Assembly (NCBI GenBank): GCA_964544065.1
Contig: CAZJBA010000014.1
Coordinates: 1-28,810 of the forward strand
Length of the DNA stretch: 28,810 nt
Direction: 5' to 3'
Origin: JAYELX01 sp964544065
Lineage (GTDB): Bacteria; Chloroflexota; Anaerolineae; Anaerolineales; UBA11858
This document shows, piece by piece, positions 1-6,874 of the stretch. Under the pieces are notes generated by a model. It worked only from the letters and a program-made list of their open reading frames with translations, was not told the DNA's origin and made no database searches. The translations under genes were made by a program, and so were the position numbers. The stretch's first letter is position 1. The number at the start of each line of letters is the position of its first letter.

Positions 1-20
1 CTAATCAAAAATAACATCTG

Positions 21-506
21 ATGAAAGCAAACATTCATTACCAACCCATTGGAATTATTCACAGCCCGCACAAAAGCATCGAGGGGATGCCGATTCAGCC
101 TTCCGGCGCGGAGGGGATTGAAGGCAGGGTGGAAGTTTTTCCCCAATTCGAGCGTGGGCTTGACGATATTGACGGGTTCTCACACTTGATCCTGCTGTAC
201 CACTTTCACCAGGTCAACGATGTCAAATTGACCGTGACACCCTTTCTGGATACGCAGCCGCGTGGCCTGTTCAGCACGCGGGCGCCCAAGCGGCCCAACC
301 CGATCGGGCTTTCGGTGGTCAAGCTGGTTCGCCGGGAAGGGAATACCCTCCACGTCGAGAATGTGGACGTGCTCGACGGCACGCCGCTGTTGGATATCAA
401 ACCGCACGTGCCCGAATTTGTGCCTCATTCCGAGACACGGGTAGGTTGGTTGGAAAAAGCCAGGGGGAACGTACAAAAAAAGCGCTCCGATGACCGCTTT
501 CGATAA
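21..506 (+). CDS. trmO: tRNA (t6A37) N6-methyltransferase TrmO
   Basis: 161 aa. TrmO (formerly TsaA/YaeB, UPF0066) methylates N6-threonylcarbamoyladenosine at position 37 of tRNAs to m6t6A, using S-adenosylmethionine; it acts in the cytoplasm. The family signature RAPKRPNPIGLS lies at about residues 88-99, and the second conserved block DVLDGTPLLDIKPHVPE at about residues 116-132. The protein is short compared with the roughly 235-aa E. coli enzyme, so it has the beta-barrel core but lacks the C-terminal extension, as in many Gram-positive and archaeal members. The start ATG is only 20 bases from the window edge and I see no clear Shine-Dalgarno sequence, so upstream context is unknown. It converges on prmA with a hairpin between them. 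The t6A-forming genes tsaE and tsaB lie at the other end of the window. Family assignment is firm. Confidence 0.93.
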   Translation: MKANIHYQPIGIIHSPHKSIEGMPIQPSGAEGIEGRVEVFPQFERGLDDIDGFSHLILLYHFHQVNDVKLTVTPFLDTQPRGLFSTRAPKRPNPIGLSVVKLVRREGNTLHVENVDVLDGTPLLDIKPHVPEFVPHSETRVGWLEKARGNVQKKRSDDRFR

Positions 507-512
507 ATATCG

Positions 513-556
513 TCTTCTTTTCCCTCACCCTGGCCCTCTCCCACAAGGAGAGGGAA
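513..556. repeat. hairpin repeat between convergent trmO and prmA, possible bidirectional terminator
   Basis: A C-rich run ends in a perfect 8-bp inverted repeat, CCCTCTCC (534-541), loop CACAA, GGAGAGGG (547-554). It fills the 54-bp gap between two convergent genes. A pyrimidine-rich stretch with T runs (about 515-524) precedes it on the plus strand. From the shape and position it may be an interspersed palindromic repeat that doubles as a transcription stop for both genes. There is no long U tract directly after the stem in either direction, so termination is inferred. Confidence 0.5.
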
Positions 557-560
557 CAAG

Positions 561-1484
561 CTATTCGGTCTTTACGCGTAAGGCGACCCAATCTTTGATC
601 TGACGCTTTTCGACGATGTGGCAACCGTGTTGTTGCACGGCGGACTGCATCTCGGCGAGTTGCTCTTCCAGGATTCCCGAGAGGATGAGTTCACCCTGGG
701 GGGCGACCAGATCGCCGAGCCCGGAGTCGAGCAATTCGATCAGGATGTGTGCCAGGATGTTGGCAACCACCATGGGAGCTTTCTGCACGGGGAAGACTCC
801 CTCCTGCACCGCGGCGACGGAGCCGGACGAAAAGCTTGCCTGCTCGGCCACGTCGTTGATGGCGGCATTCTCCTCGGCGATGGTAATCGAATCAGGGTCA
901 GAATCGACCCCAAAGGCGCGTGATGCGCCCAGTTTCAGCGCCGCGATCGATAATATGCCCGATCCACAGCCGATATCGAGTACATCAAGGTCGAGAAACC
1001 CGTTTTCTCCAAGAAAACGGGTTTCTAATATTTCTAAACAAAGTTGGGTGGTAGGATGGGTGCCCGTCCCGAAGGCCATGCCCGGGTCGAGGCGGATGGG
1101 AATGCGATTGTGATCAGGGGGTTCTAGCCAGGAGGGCACGATGACCAAGCGTTCGCCAATGGCCACCGGGCGAAAGTTTTCCTTCCACGATTCGGACCAG
1201 TCGGCTTCGGCGATGGGGGTGAACTGCGCTTCGGGCAGGGGGTGGATGCGTCCCAAAAAATAGAGCGCTCGTTCAATCTGTTGGCGCTTCTCTTCGAGTT
1301 GGGCATCTTGAGGCAAGTAGCCGGAAACCCGCAGCGGGCCAATCGGGTGGCCTTCGCCCTCGAGTTCGGGAGAAATGGCCGTGCTCTCCATGACGACGCC
1401 ATCGGGCACGTAGCGGGATAGCACCTCGGCGACGGCTTCGGCCATCTCGCCGTCAACGGTGAGGGAAACTTCAAGCCACTTCAT
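561..1484 (-). CDS. prmA: ribosomal protein L11 methyltransferase PrmA
   Basis: 307 aa, the usual family length. PrmA trimethylates lysines and the N-terminus of ribosomal protein L11 with S-adenosylmethionine. The N-terminal half is the L11-recognition domain. FGTGTHPTTQLCLE precedes a class I Rossmann methyltransferase motif I (LDIGCGSGILSIAALKLGA). Later the NPPY-like position reads VVANILAHILIELL. The start ATG overlaps the dnaJ stop by 4 bp (ATGA, 1481-1484), so the two are translationally coupled, and the order dnaJ-prmA matches Gram-positive heat-shock operons. Oddity: just before motif I the coding strand contains a perfect 15-bp-arm palindrome (994-1026) that encodes about ETRFLGENGF and makes the spacer several residues longer than in E. 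coli PrmA. Confidence 0.95.
   Translation of the reverse strand: MKWLEVSLTVDGEMAEAVAEVLSRYVPDGVVMESTAISPELEGEGHPIGPLRVSGYLPQDAQLEEKRQQIERALYFLGRIHPLPEAQFTPIAEADWSESWKENFRPVAIGERLVIVPSWLEPPDHNRIPIRLDPGMAFGTGTHPTTQLCLEILETRFLGENGFLDLDVLDIGCGSGILSIAALKLGASRAFGVDSDPDSITIAEENAAINDVAEQASFSSGSVAAVQEGVFPVQKAPMVVANILAHILIELLDSGLGDLVAPQGELILSGILEEQLAEMQSAVQQHGCHIVEKRQIKDWVALRVKTE
994..1026. repeat. perfect palindromic repeat inside prmA
   Basis: Two 15-base arms, AGAAACCCGTTTTCT (994-1008) and AGAAAACGGGTTTCT (1012-1026), are exact reverse complements with a 3-base spacer (CCA). The element lies in frame within prmA just before the SAM-binding GCGSG motif. Its form resembles the small interspersed palindromes seen in many cyanobacterial and Chloroflexota genomes. 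That kinship is inference; the palindrome is seen directly. Confidence 0.9.
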
Positions 1485-2608
1485 GCCCCCAAAACGTCTT
1501 TGACCCGATCGAAAAAGCCTCGCTCTTGAGGGATGACCTCCGCGCCGAGGCTGTCGGCTAATTGGTTGAATAGTTCTTCCTGTTCCTTGGAAACGTTCTT
1601 GGGGATACTGACATTGAGGACGATCAGTTGATCGCCGTGGCCGTTGTTGCGCAAATGGGGGACGCCCTTGTCGCGCAGGCGCATCACGTCGCCGGGCTGG
1701 GTGCCCGCCGGGATGCGTAGCTCCTCGTCGCCATGCACGGTTGGGACGGTGACCTTGTCTCCCAGGGTTGCCTGAGCGATGTTGATGTTCAAGTCAAGGA
1801 AAATGTCATCGTTACGGCGCTGGAAATATTTGTGCGGCTTGACCTGGATGACCAGGTACAGATTGCCGGGAGGGCCACCGTTCTTGCCAGGTTGTCCCTC
1901 GCCCGCCAGACGAATTTGCGTGCCGGTGTCGACGCCTTTTGGAATGGTGACGACTTTGCGGCGGGTCTTGCGGATTTCTCCCTTGCCGTGGCAGGTCTGG
2001 CAGGGATCGACGATGACCTCACCTTTGCCCTGGCAGGCGGGACAGGTGGTGACCTGAACCATCGATCCGAGGATGGTACGCTGGGTTTGTCGCACTTCGC
2101 CGCGCCCGTTACAGGTGGAGCATTTGCTCGGCGAGGTACCGGGTTTGGCTCCGCTTCCGTTACAAGTTTCACAACGTTCATCGCGTGTGATTTCAATTTC
2201 TTTTTCGACGCCAAAGACAGCCTCTTCGAATTCCAGTTGAACACGGTATTTTAAGTTGGCTCCGCGGCGGGGAGCGTTACGCGACCTGCGGCCGGAGCGG
2301 CTAAAGCCGAACCCGAACAGGTCACCCAGATCTCCGAAGATGTCGGTGAAATCCATCGTGGTCCAATCAGGAACGCCGCCTGCTCCCTGGACACCGGCGT
2401 GACCAAAGCGGTCATAAGCTGCTCGCTTCTCATCATCGGAAAGAACGGCGTAAGCTTCATTGATTTCTTTGAACTGCTCTTCGGCATCCGCTTCTTTGCT
2501 GACATCGGGGTGGTACTGACGCGCCAAGCGTCGGAATGCTGATTTGATCTCCGCTTCCGACGCTCCTCTTGCTACACCGAGGACTTCATAATAATCTCGT
2601 TTTGACAT
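1481..2608 (-). CDS. dnaJ: chaperone protein DnaJ
   Basis: 375 aa, full-length type I Hsp40, the cochaperone that stimulates DnaK ATPase and delivers unfolded clients. The J-domain occupies residues 1-70 with the essential HPD at 33-35. A short Gly/Phe region (FGDLGDLFGFGFSRSG) follows. Then come four zinc-binding repeats, CETCNGSG, CSTCNGRG, CPACQGKG and CQTCHGKG (about residues 146-210), and the C-terminal beta-sandwich substrate domain. It lies 211 bp downstream of dnaK, much further than the other spacings in the operon, with hairpins in between. Its stop overlaps the prmA start. The start at 2608 is supported by the canonical SKRDYYEVLGV N-terminus. Confidence 0.97.
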   Translation of the reverse strand: MSKRDYYEVLGVARGASEAEIKSAFRRLARQYHPDVSKEADAEEQFKEINEAYAVLSDDEKRAAYDRFGHAGVQGAGGVPDWTTMDFTDIFGDLGDLFGFGFSRSGRRSRNAPRRGANLKYRVQLEFEEAVFGVEKEIEITRDERCETCNGSGAKPGTSPSKCSTCNGRGEVRQTQRTILGSMVQVTTCPACQGKGEVIVDPCQTCHGKGEIRKTRRKVVTIPKGVDTGTQIRLAGEGQPGKNGGPPGNLYLVIQVKPHKYFQRRNDDIFLDLNINIAQATLGDKVTVPTVHGDEELRIPAGTQPGDVMRLRDKGVPHLRNNGHGDQLIVLNVSIPKNVSKEQEELFNQLADSLGAEVIPQERGFFDRVKDVLGA

Positions 2609-2819
2609 AGGGTTTGACTCAATCCGTAGTAATAAACTTTACGCAAATAAAAATAATCGTGTCCCAATGATAACACTTTTCCCCAAGTATGCATCAACAT
2701 CACGAGAGCTTGCCGTGTTGTGCTCGTGAGTGCCCGTGATTCCCGCTTAAAATTGTACACGCAGACACATGGGATTCATGCGAGAACCCCATGTGTCTAC
2801 GATAATCTACAAACGTTGA
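2609..2819 (-). promoter_or_regulatory. dnaK-dnaJ intergenic region with hairpin(s) and a weak candidate promoter
   Basis: This 211-bp gap in the operon holds no gene. A strong stem lies 20-60 bases past the dnaK stop: AGACACATGGG (2763-2773) pairs exactly with CCCATGTGTCT (2789-2799). Read on the minus strand it is followed within about 10-18 bases by a short AATTTT run, so it could be a partial terminator or an mRNA-stabilising 3' end. A second 7-bp stem (TCACGAG/CTCGTGA) lies around 2700-2729. A possible promoter for dnaJ-prmA on the minus strand has TTGATG and TATCAT separated by 19 bases, which is weak. Separate control of dnaJ-prmA is inference. Confidence 0.4.
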
Positions 2820-4784
2820 TTAGGCGTTACGGAATTCGCCATCGACAATGTCTTCATCGTCGTCATCGGGGCCAGATTGCCCGTTGGGGGCGGGCCCTTG
2901 CGGTCCGGCCGGGCCAGCGCCAGCAGGGCCACCGGGGCCTGCGGCTCCCGCTCCGGGCATGGGCCCGGAGCCGGGCTGCTGCTGATAGGCAGCCGCACCG
3001 ATCTGCTGAATCTCTTTGCTCAGTTCATCGGTGACGCGATTGAGCGTTTCCGTATCCGCGTTTTCGTCTTCGAGAACGTCCCGCACCGCTTTGACTTTGG
3101 CTTGCACCTTCTCTTTGACCTCATCGGGCACTTTGTCGCCCAAATCTTCCAGGGTTTTCTCAGCCGAGAAGGCCATGTTGTCGGCTTTGTTGCGTGCCTC
3201 AACGGCTTCCTTGCGTTTGCGGTCTTCTTCAGCGTGTTTCTCCGCATCTTGACGCATTTGTTCAACTTCTTCTTCGGTCAGGCCAGAGGAAGCTGTGATG
3301 GTGATGTTTTGGCTGCGGCCTGTGGCCTTGTCCTGTGCGGTAACTTCGAGAATGCCGTTGGCGTTGATGTCAAAGGTAACCTCGATTTGAGGCACGCCGC
3401 GCGGGGCCGGGGGGATGCCGTCCAAGATGAAGCGGCCCAGCGACTTGTTGTCACCGGCCATGGGGCGTTCACCCTGCAAGACGTGAATCTCAACCTGATT
3501 CTGGTTGTCCGATGCGGTCGAGAAGATCTGGCTCTTGCGGGCCGGGATGGTAGTATTGCGCTCGATCAACGGGGTGGCAACGCCGCCCAAGGTCTCAACG
3601 GAGAGCGTCAGGGGAGTGACATCCAACAAAAGAATGTCGCTAACATCACCGCCCAAAACGCCAGCCTGAATAGCGGCGCCGATGGCGACCACCTCATCGG
3701 GGTTGACGCCCTTGTGAGGCTCCTTGCCAAAATATTCCGTGACCGCTTCTTGTACCGCCGGCATGCGAGTCATACCACCGACCAAAACGACCTCATCGAT
3801 CTCAGAGGGTTTCAATCCGGCGTCATCCAAGGCCTGTTTGACCGGACCCATGGAGCGGTCAACCAATTCACCCGTCAATTGTTCCAGTTTTGCGCGTGTC
3901 AACTTGGTGACCAAGTGTTTCGGCCCGGTGGAATCTGCCGTGATGTAGGGCAGGTTGATCTCCGTTTGTTGCAGAGTAGAAAGCTCGATCTTGGCTTTCT
4001 CGGCTGCTTCCTTGAGCCGCTGCAAAGCTTGCCGGTCTTGGCGCAGGTCAATGCCGTGATCTTTCTTGAATTCGTCGGCCAAATACTGGATCACAAGTTG
4101 ATCGAAATCATCGCCACCCAAAAACGTGTCGCCGCTGGTGGACTTCACCTGGAAGACGCCTTCGCCGACCTCCAAAATAGAGATGTCGAAGGTGCCGCCG
4201 CCCAGGTCGTACACAGCGATGACCTCATTCTGCTTCTTATCCAACCCATAGGCCAGCGAAGAAGCCGTCGGCTCGTTGATGATGCGCAAAACCTCAAGGC
4301 CGGCGATCTTGCCGGCATCTTTGGTGGCATTGCGCTGGGCATCGTTGAAGTAGGCTGGTACGGTGATGACAGCCTGGTTGACGGGTTCGCCCAGGTAATC
4401 TTCCGCGTCCGCTTTGATCTTGGACAGAATCATCGCCGAAATTTCTGGCGGTGAGTACTCTTTTCCGTCCAACACAACGCGTACGTCGCCGTTGGGCGCC
4501 TTGGTGATTTCATAGGAAACCAAATCTCTAGCGTGTTCTACCTCGGGGTCGGAATACTTGCGCCCCATGAACCGCTTGATCGAAGAGATCGTGTTTTCCG
4601 AGTTCACCACGGCCTGGTTGCGAGCCGGACGCCCTGTCAGGCGCTCATGATTTTTATTGACGGCAACAACCGAGGGAACCAGCCGTTCCCCTTCAGCCGA
4701 AGGAATGACTTCAGGTTCGCCACCCTCCACCACTGCCGCCACTGAATTTGTCGTTCCTAAGTCAATTCCGATTATTTTTGCCAT
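2820..4784 (-). CDS. dnaK: molecular chaperone DnaK (Hsp70)
   Basis: 654 aa. ATP-driven Hsp70 of the DnaK-DnaJ-GrpE system. The nucleotide-binding domain begins IIGIDLGTTNS and contains the phosphate-2 loop AVYDLGGGTFDISILEV and the adenosine loop VVLVGGMTRMPAVQ. The hydrophobic linker LLLDVTPLTLSVETLGG leads to the beta-sandwich substrate domain and helical lid. The tail is a Gly/Pro/Ala-rich stretch ending in acidic DDDDEDIVDGEFRNA, so the usual acidic C-terminus carries a short extra EFRNA. A good Shine-Dalgarno (GGAGGA) sits 8 bases before the ATG. It lies 42 bp downstream of grpE and is co-transcribed from the hrcA promoter under CIRCE control. Confidence 0.98.
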   Translation of the reverse strand: MAKIIGIDLGTTNSVAAVVEGGEPEVIPSAEGERLVPSVVAVNKNHERLTGRPARNQAVVNSENTISSIKRFMGRKYSDPEVEHARDLVSYEITKAPNGDVRVVLDGKEYSPPEISAMILSKIKADAEDYLGEPVNQAVITVPAYFNDAQRNATKDAGKIAGLEVLRIINEPTASSLAYGLDKKQNEVIAVYDLGGGTFDISILEVGEGVFQVKSTSGDTFLGGDDFDQLVIQYLADEFKKDHGIDLRQDRQALQRLKEAAEKAKIELSTLQQTEINLPYITADSTGPKHLVTKLTRAKLEQLTGELVDRSMGPVKQALDDAGLKPSEIDEVVLVGGMTRMPAVQEAVTEYFGKEPHKGVNPDEVVAIGAAIQAGVLGGDVSDILLLDVTPLTLSVETLGGVATPLIERNTTIPARKSQIFSTASDNQNQVEIHVLQGERPMAGDNKSLGRFILDGIPPAPRGVPQIEVTFDINANGILEVTAQDKATGRSQNITITASSGLTEEEVEQMRQDAEKHAEEDRKRKEAVEARNKADNMAFSAEKTLEDLGDKVPDEVKEKVQAKVKAVRDVLEDENADTETLNRVTDELSKEIQQIGAAAYQQQPGSGPMPGAGAAGPGGPAGAGPAGPQGPAPNGQSGPDDDDEDIVDGEFRNA

Positions 4785-4826
4785 AAGTTTGTTCCTCCAA
4801 ATTTCACTTTCGTTTTCCTAAAAAAA

Positions 4827-5438
4827 TTATGCAGCTACTCGAACCATCGCCGGTCGTAAAACACGATCACCGATCAAATAACCTTGCTGTACAACTTCGA
4901 TAATTTCGTCGCTTTCGTGATCTTCACTCTCGGTTTGCGCAATAGCTTCATGCAAATTGGGATCAAAGCTCTCGCCTTCCGCCTGCATGGGGACGACGTC
5001 ATCCGATTCCAAAGCAGAAAGCATCTTGCGATAAACTAATTCAATTCCTTCAGCCCATTCTGCGCCCTCCCCTTGCTCGGGGCGATTCTTGAGCGCCCGT
5101 TCCAAATCATCGAGCACGGGCAAATAGCGCTTGGTGACCTCGCCGATGGCATCCTGACGAACTCGCTCACGCTCCCGATGAATCCTTTTTTTGTAATTGG
5201 CAAATTCAGCTCGGGCGCGCTGCCAGCCGTCTAGATATTCGTCGGCTTTGGTTTGGGTTTCTTCCAGTTTGTCTTGCAGGATTTCAACCTGAGAGCGGGA
5301 TTCTGCTTCATCAGCGGAATCCGCTTGCGCGGGAGTCTCGTGCTCCCCTCGAGGTTGATCCCGTTCTTCGGGCGAAGATTCAGTCTCGATGGTTTTTATC
5401 GTTTTTGTTTCGTTTTGTTCTTGTTTGTTCTTCTTCAT
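4827..5438 (-). CDS. grpE: nucleotide exchange factor GrpE
   Basis: 203 aa. GrpE releases ADP from DnaK and acts as a thermosensor. The first 55 or so residues are a charged disordered tail (Lys/Glu-rich). Next comes the long dimerising coiled coil (about 60-110: EILQDKLEETQTKADEYLDG, then the conserved RARAEFANYKKR). The C-terminal beta domain ends with the family pattern VVQQGYLIGDRVLRPAMVRVA. The ATG overlaps the hrcA stop by 4 bp (5435-5438), giving translational coupling. The order hrcA-grpE-dnaK is that of Bacillus-type class I heat-shock operons. Confidence 0.97.
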   Translation of the reverse strand: MKKNKQEQNETKTIKTIETESSPEERDQPRGEHETPAQADSADEAESRSQVEILQDKLEETQTKADEYLDGWQRARAEFANYKKRIHRERERVRQDAIGEVTKRYLPVLDDLERALKNRPEQGEGAEWAEGIELVYRKMLSALESDDVVPMQAEGESFDPNLHEAIAQTESEDHESDEIIEVVQQGYLIGDRVLRPAMVRVAA

Positions 5439-6484
5439 TCCATACTCTCATCTGATATTGTGTCACCGACCAAATCGCTGAGCAAATTGGCAACGAATTG
5501 GACCGTGGAAATCGTGTGGGCATAAGGCATTCGGGTAGGACCGAGTACGCCAAGTGCACCTGTAGCAACGCCGGGGACGCCGTAGCGAGAAAGCACAACC
5601 GCGCATTCGCTTAAGTCTTCCCAGGTGCCCTCGCCGCCGATCAGTACGTGAATCCCGTTGGTATCGGGCGCCAACACCGTTTGTGAAAGTAGTTCCTCGA
5701 GCTGGGAGCGCTCTTCCCAAAACCGCAGGGTGCGATGAGCGACGTCCGGCTCAGAGAACTCCGGTTCTGTCAAGACGTTGGACAACCCGTCCCGGTACAT
5801 TTCGCCTGTCAGAATGTCGTCGGAGCGTTGCATTTCATCGACGGTGAGTTGCATGATATCCAGCTTGAGGTCATCATCAGCGAGTTTCATCTCTTCAAGA
5901 ATGGTTTCCGCTTCTTGCCCCCGGGCAATATCATTGATCCAATTGGAAACCAGATTTAATTTCTTTTGGGGCACATGTTCATTTAACTTGAGCATTTGTT
6001 GACGAATTTCGCCGCCCACCAGAACCAAGACCATCAGGACTTGGCGCCCGCGGGTGCTGATCAACTCAAGATGTTTCAGGCAAGCCTGATCGGGGTGAAG
6101 CGATGTAACCAGCGATGCTCCCTGCGATTGGCGCGCCAGAACCGAGGCGGCCAAGTGCATCCATTCATCGATGTCGCGGCGAGCCTGGTAAAACTGATGT
6201 TGAATGGTGTGTTGCGTTTCCGATGGCAGCGAGGCGCGGCCCATCAATTGGCTGACAAAATAACGATAACCATCTTCGGTCGGGACTCGGCCTGCCGATG
6301 TGTGAGGCTGATCCAGATAACCAAGATGGGTCAAAGAGGCCAACTCGTTCCGAATCGTGGCAGAACTGTAATCCAAATGGTAATCGTCCACCAGCCGCTG
6401 AGAGCTGACCGGCTGCATCCACTCAACGTATTCCTGGATAACCAGGGCAAGAATGACTTTTTGGCGTTCCGTAATTTTGCTCAT
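5435..6484 (-). CDS. hrcA: heat-inducible transcription repressor HrcA
   Basis: 349 aa from the ATG at 6484. HrcA binds CIRCE operators and represses class I heat-shock genes; GroEL keeps it active in the systems studied. The N-terminus SKITERQKVILALVIQEYV begins the winged helix, and SSATIRNELASLTHLGYLDQ is the recognition-helix region. HTSAGRVPTEDGYRYFV is the classic HrcA block. A GAF-like domain follows, with RYGVPGVATGALGVLGPTRMPY near the C-terminus. An in-frame ATG 60 bases upstream (6544) is rejected because the -10 box and the operator lie between it and the conserved N-terminus. It is first gene of the operon and autoregulated through the site at 6494-6524. Confidence 0.96.
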   Translation of the reverse strand: MSKITERQKVILALVIQEYVEWMQPVSSQRLVDDYHLDYSSATIRNELASLTHLGYLDQPHTSAGRVPTEDGYRYFVSQLMGRASLPSETQHTIQHQFYQARRDIDEWMHLAASVLARQSQGASLVTSLHPDQACLKHLELISTRGRQVLMVLVLVGGEIRQQMLKLNEHVPQKKLNLVSNWINDIARGQEAETILEEMKLADDDLKLDIMQLTVDEMQRSDDILTGEMYRDGLSNVLTEPEFSEPDVAHRTLRFWEERSQLEELLSQTVLAPDTNGIHVLIGGEGTWEDLSECAVVLSRYGVPGVATGALGVLGPTRMPYAHTISTVQFVANLLSDLVGDTISDESME

Positions 6485-6493
6485 AAAGTACAC

Positions 6494-6524
6494 TTTTAGC
6501 AGTCGTAAGGTTCGACTGCTAAAA
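6494..6524 (-). promoter_or_regulatory. CIRCE operator (variant) upstream of hrcA
   Basis: An inverted repeat with 9-base spacing, TTAGCAGTC-N9-GACTGCTAA (6496-6522), extended by flanking bases to perfect 12-base arms (6494-6505 and 6513-6524). The CIRCE consensus is TTAGCACTC-N9-GAGTGCTAA; here one base per arm is swapped (C to G, with the matching G to C). It lies just downstream of the -10 box and 10 bases before the hrcA start, exactly where HrcA would block transcription. Confidence 0.93.
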
Positions 6525-6534
6525 TCCGACTTGA

Positions 6535-6563
6535 ATCTTATCATGCAGGGGTAGGAGCGTCAA
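6535..6563 (-). promoter_or_regulatory. sigma-70-type promoter of the hrcA operon
   Basis: On the minus strand, TTGACG (6558-6563) and TAAGAT (6535-6540) are separated by exactly 17 bases. This is a near-consensus vegetative promoter. The CIRCE operator begins about 10 bases after the -10 box, so the start of transcription falls inside or at the edge of the operator. Confidence 0.88.
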
Positions 6564-6874
6564 GAAATGGGGCTCTTAGAGCTATTTTTCTTATAGAAGA
6601 TTAACAAAACGAAGAGGATCTACAATCGTTTGCCCAACTACCAAAATTGAAGGGCTTCCGTAGGGTAATCGTAGGATAATCGTCATGCAAGCCTTTCAAG
6701 CGTTTGATATGATCATAGCGAAGTAAAGGGCAAATTTCTCTTCTTCTCCTCCTTAGAGAGAGCCGGGTATGGCGAACCCGGCTCTCAGTGATTCTGGGCA
6801 GAAAAGGATAGTTTTTGATACTCTCTGTAGATTATCCTGGGGGTCCGACAAATCATTGACACAAGGAGGCTCGC
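6564..6874 (+). promoter_or_regulatory. leader region of the DUF4173 gene with an 11-bp hairpin
   Basis: No gene is seen in these 311 bp between the divergent hrcA and the DUF4173 gene. A strong hairpin, GAGAGCCGGGT (6758-6768), 7-base loop, ACCCGGCTCTC (6776-6786), stands about 90 bases before the ATG and has no U tract. A TATGAT hexamer around 6705 could be a -10 box, but I find no good -35 for it. A clear Shine-Dalgarno, AAGGAGG (6863-6869), fixes the ATG at 6875. Whether the hairpin is regulatory, a repeat or an old terminator cannot be said. Confidence 0.45.

Noticed and set aside
2877..4454. 525-codon open frame antisense to dnaK
   Set aside because: It is a mirror of the GC-rich codon pattern of dnaK; no ribosome site or recognisable domain.
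6482..6544. Upstream ATG for hrcA
   Set aside because: It would translate through the -10 box and CIRCE operator and adds 20 residues not typical of HrcA.
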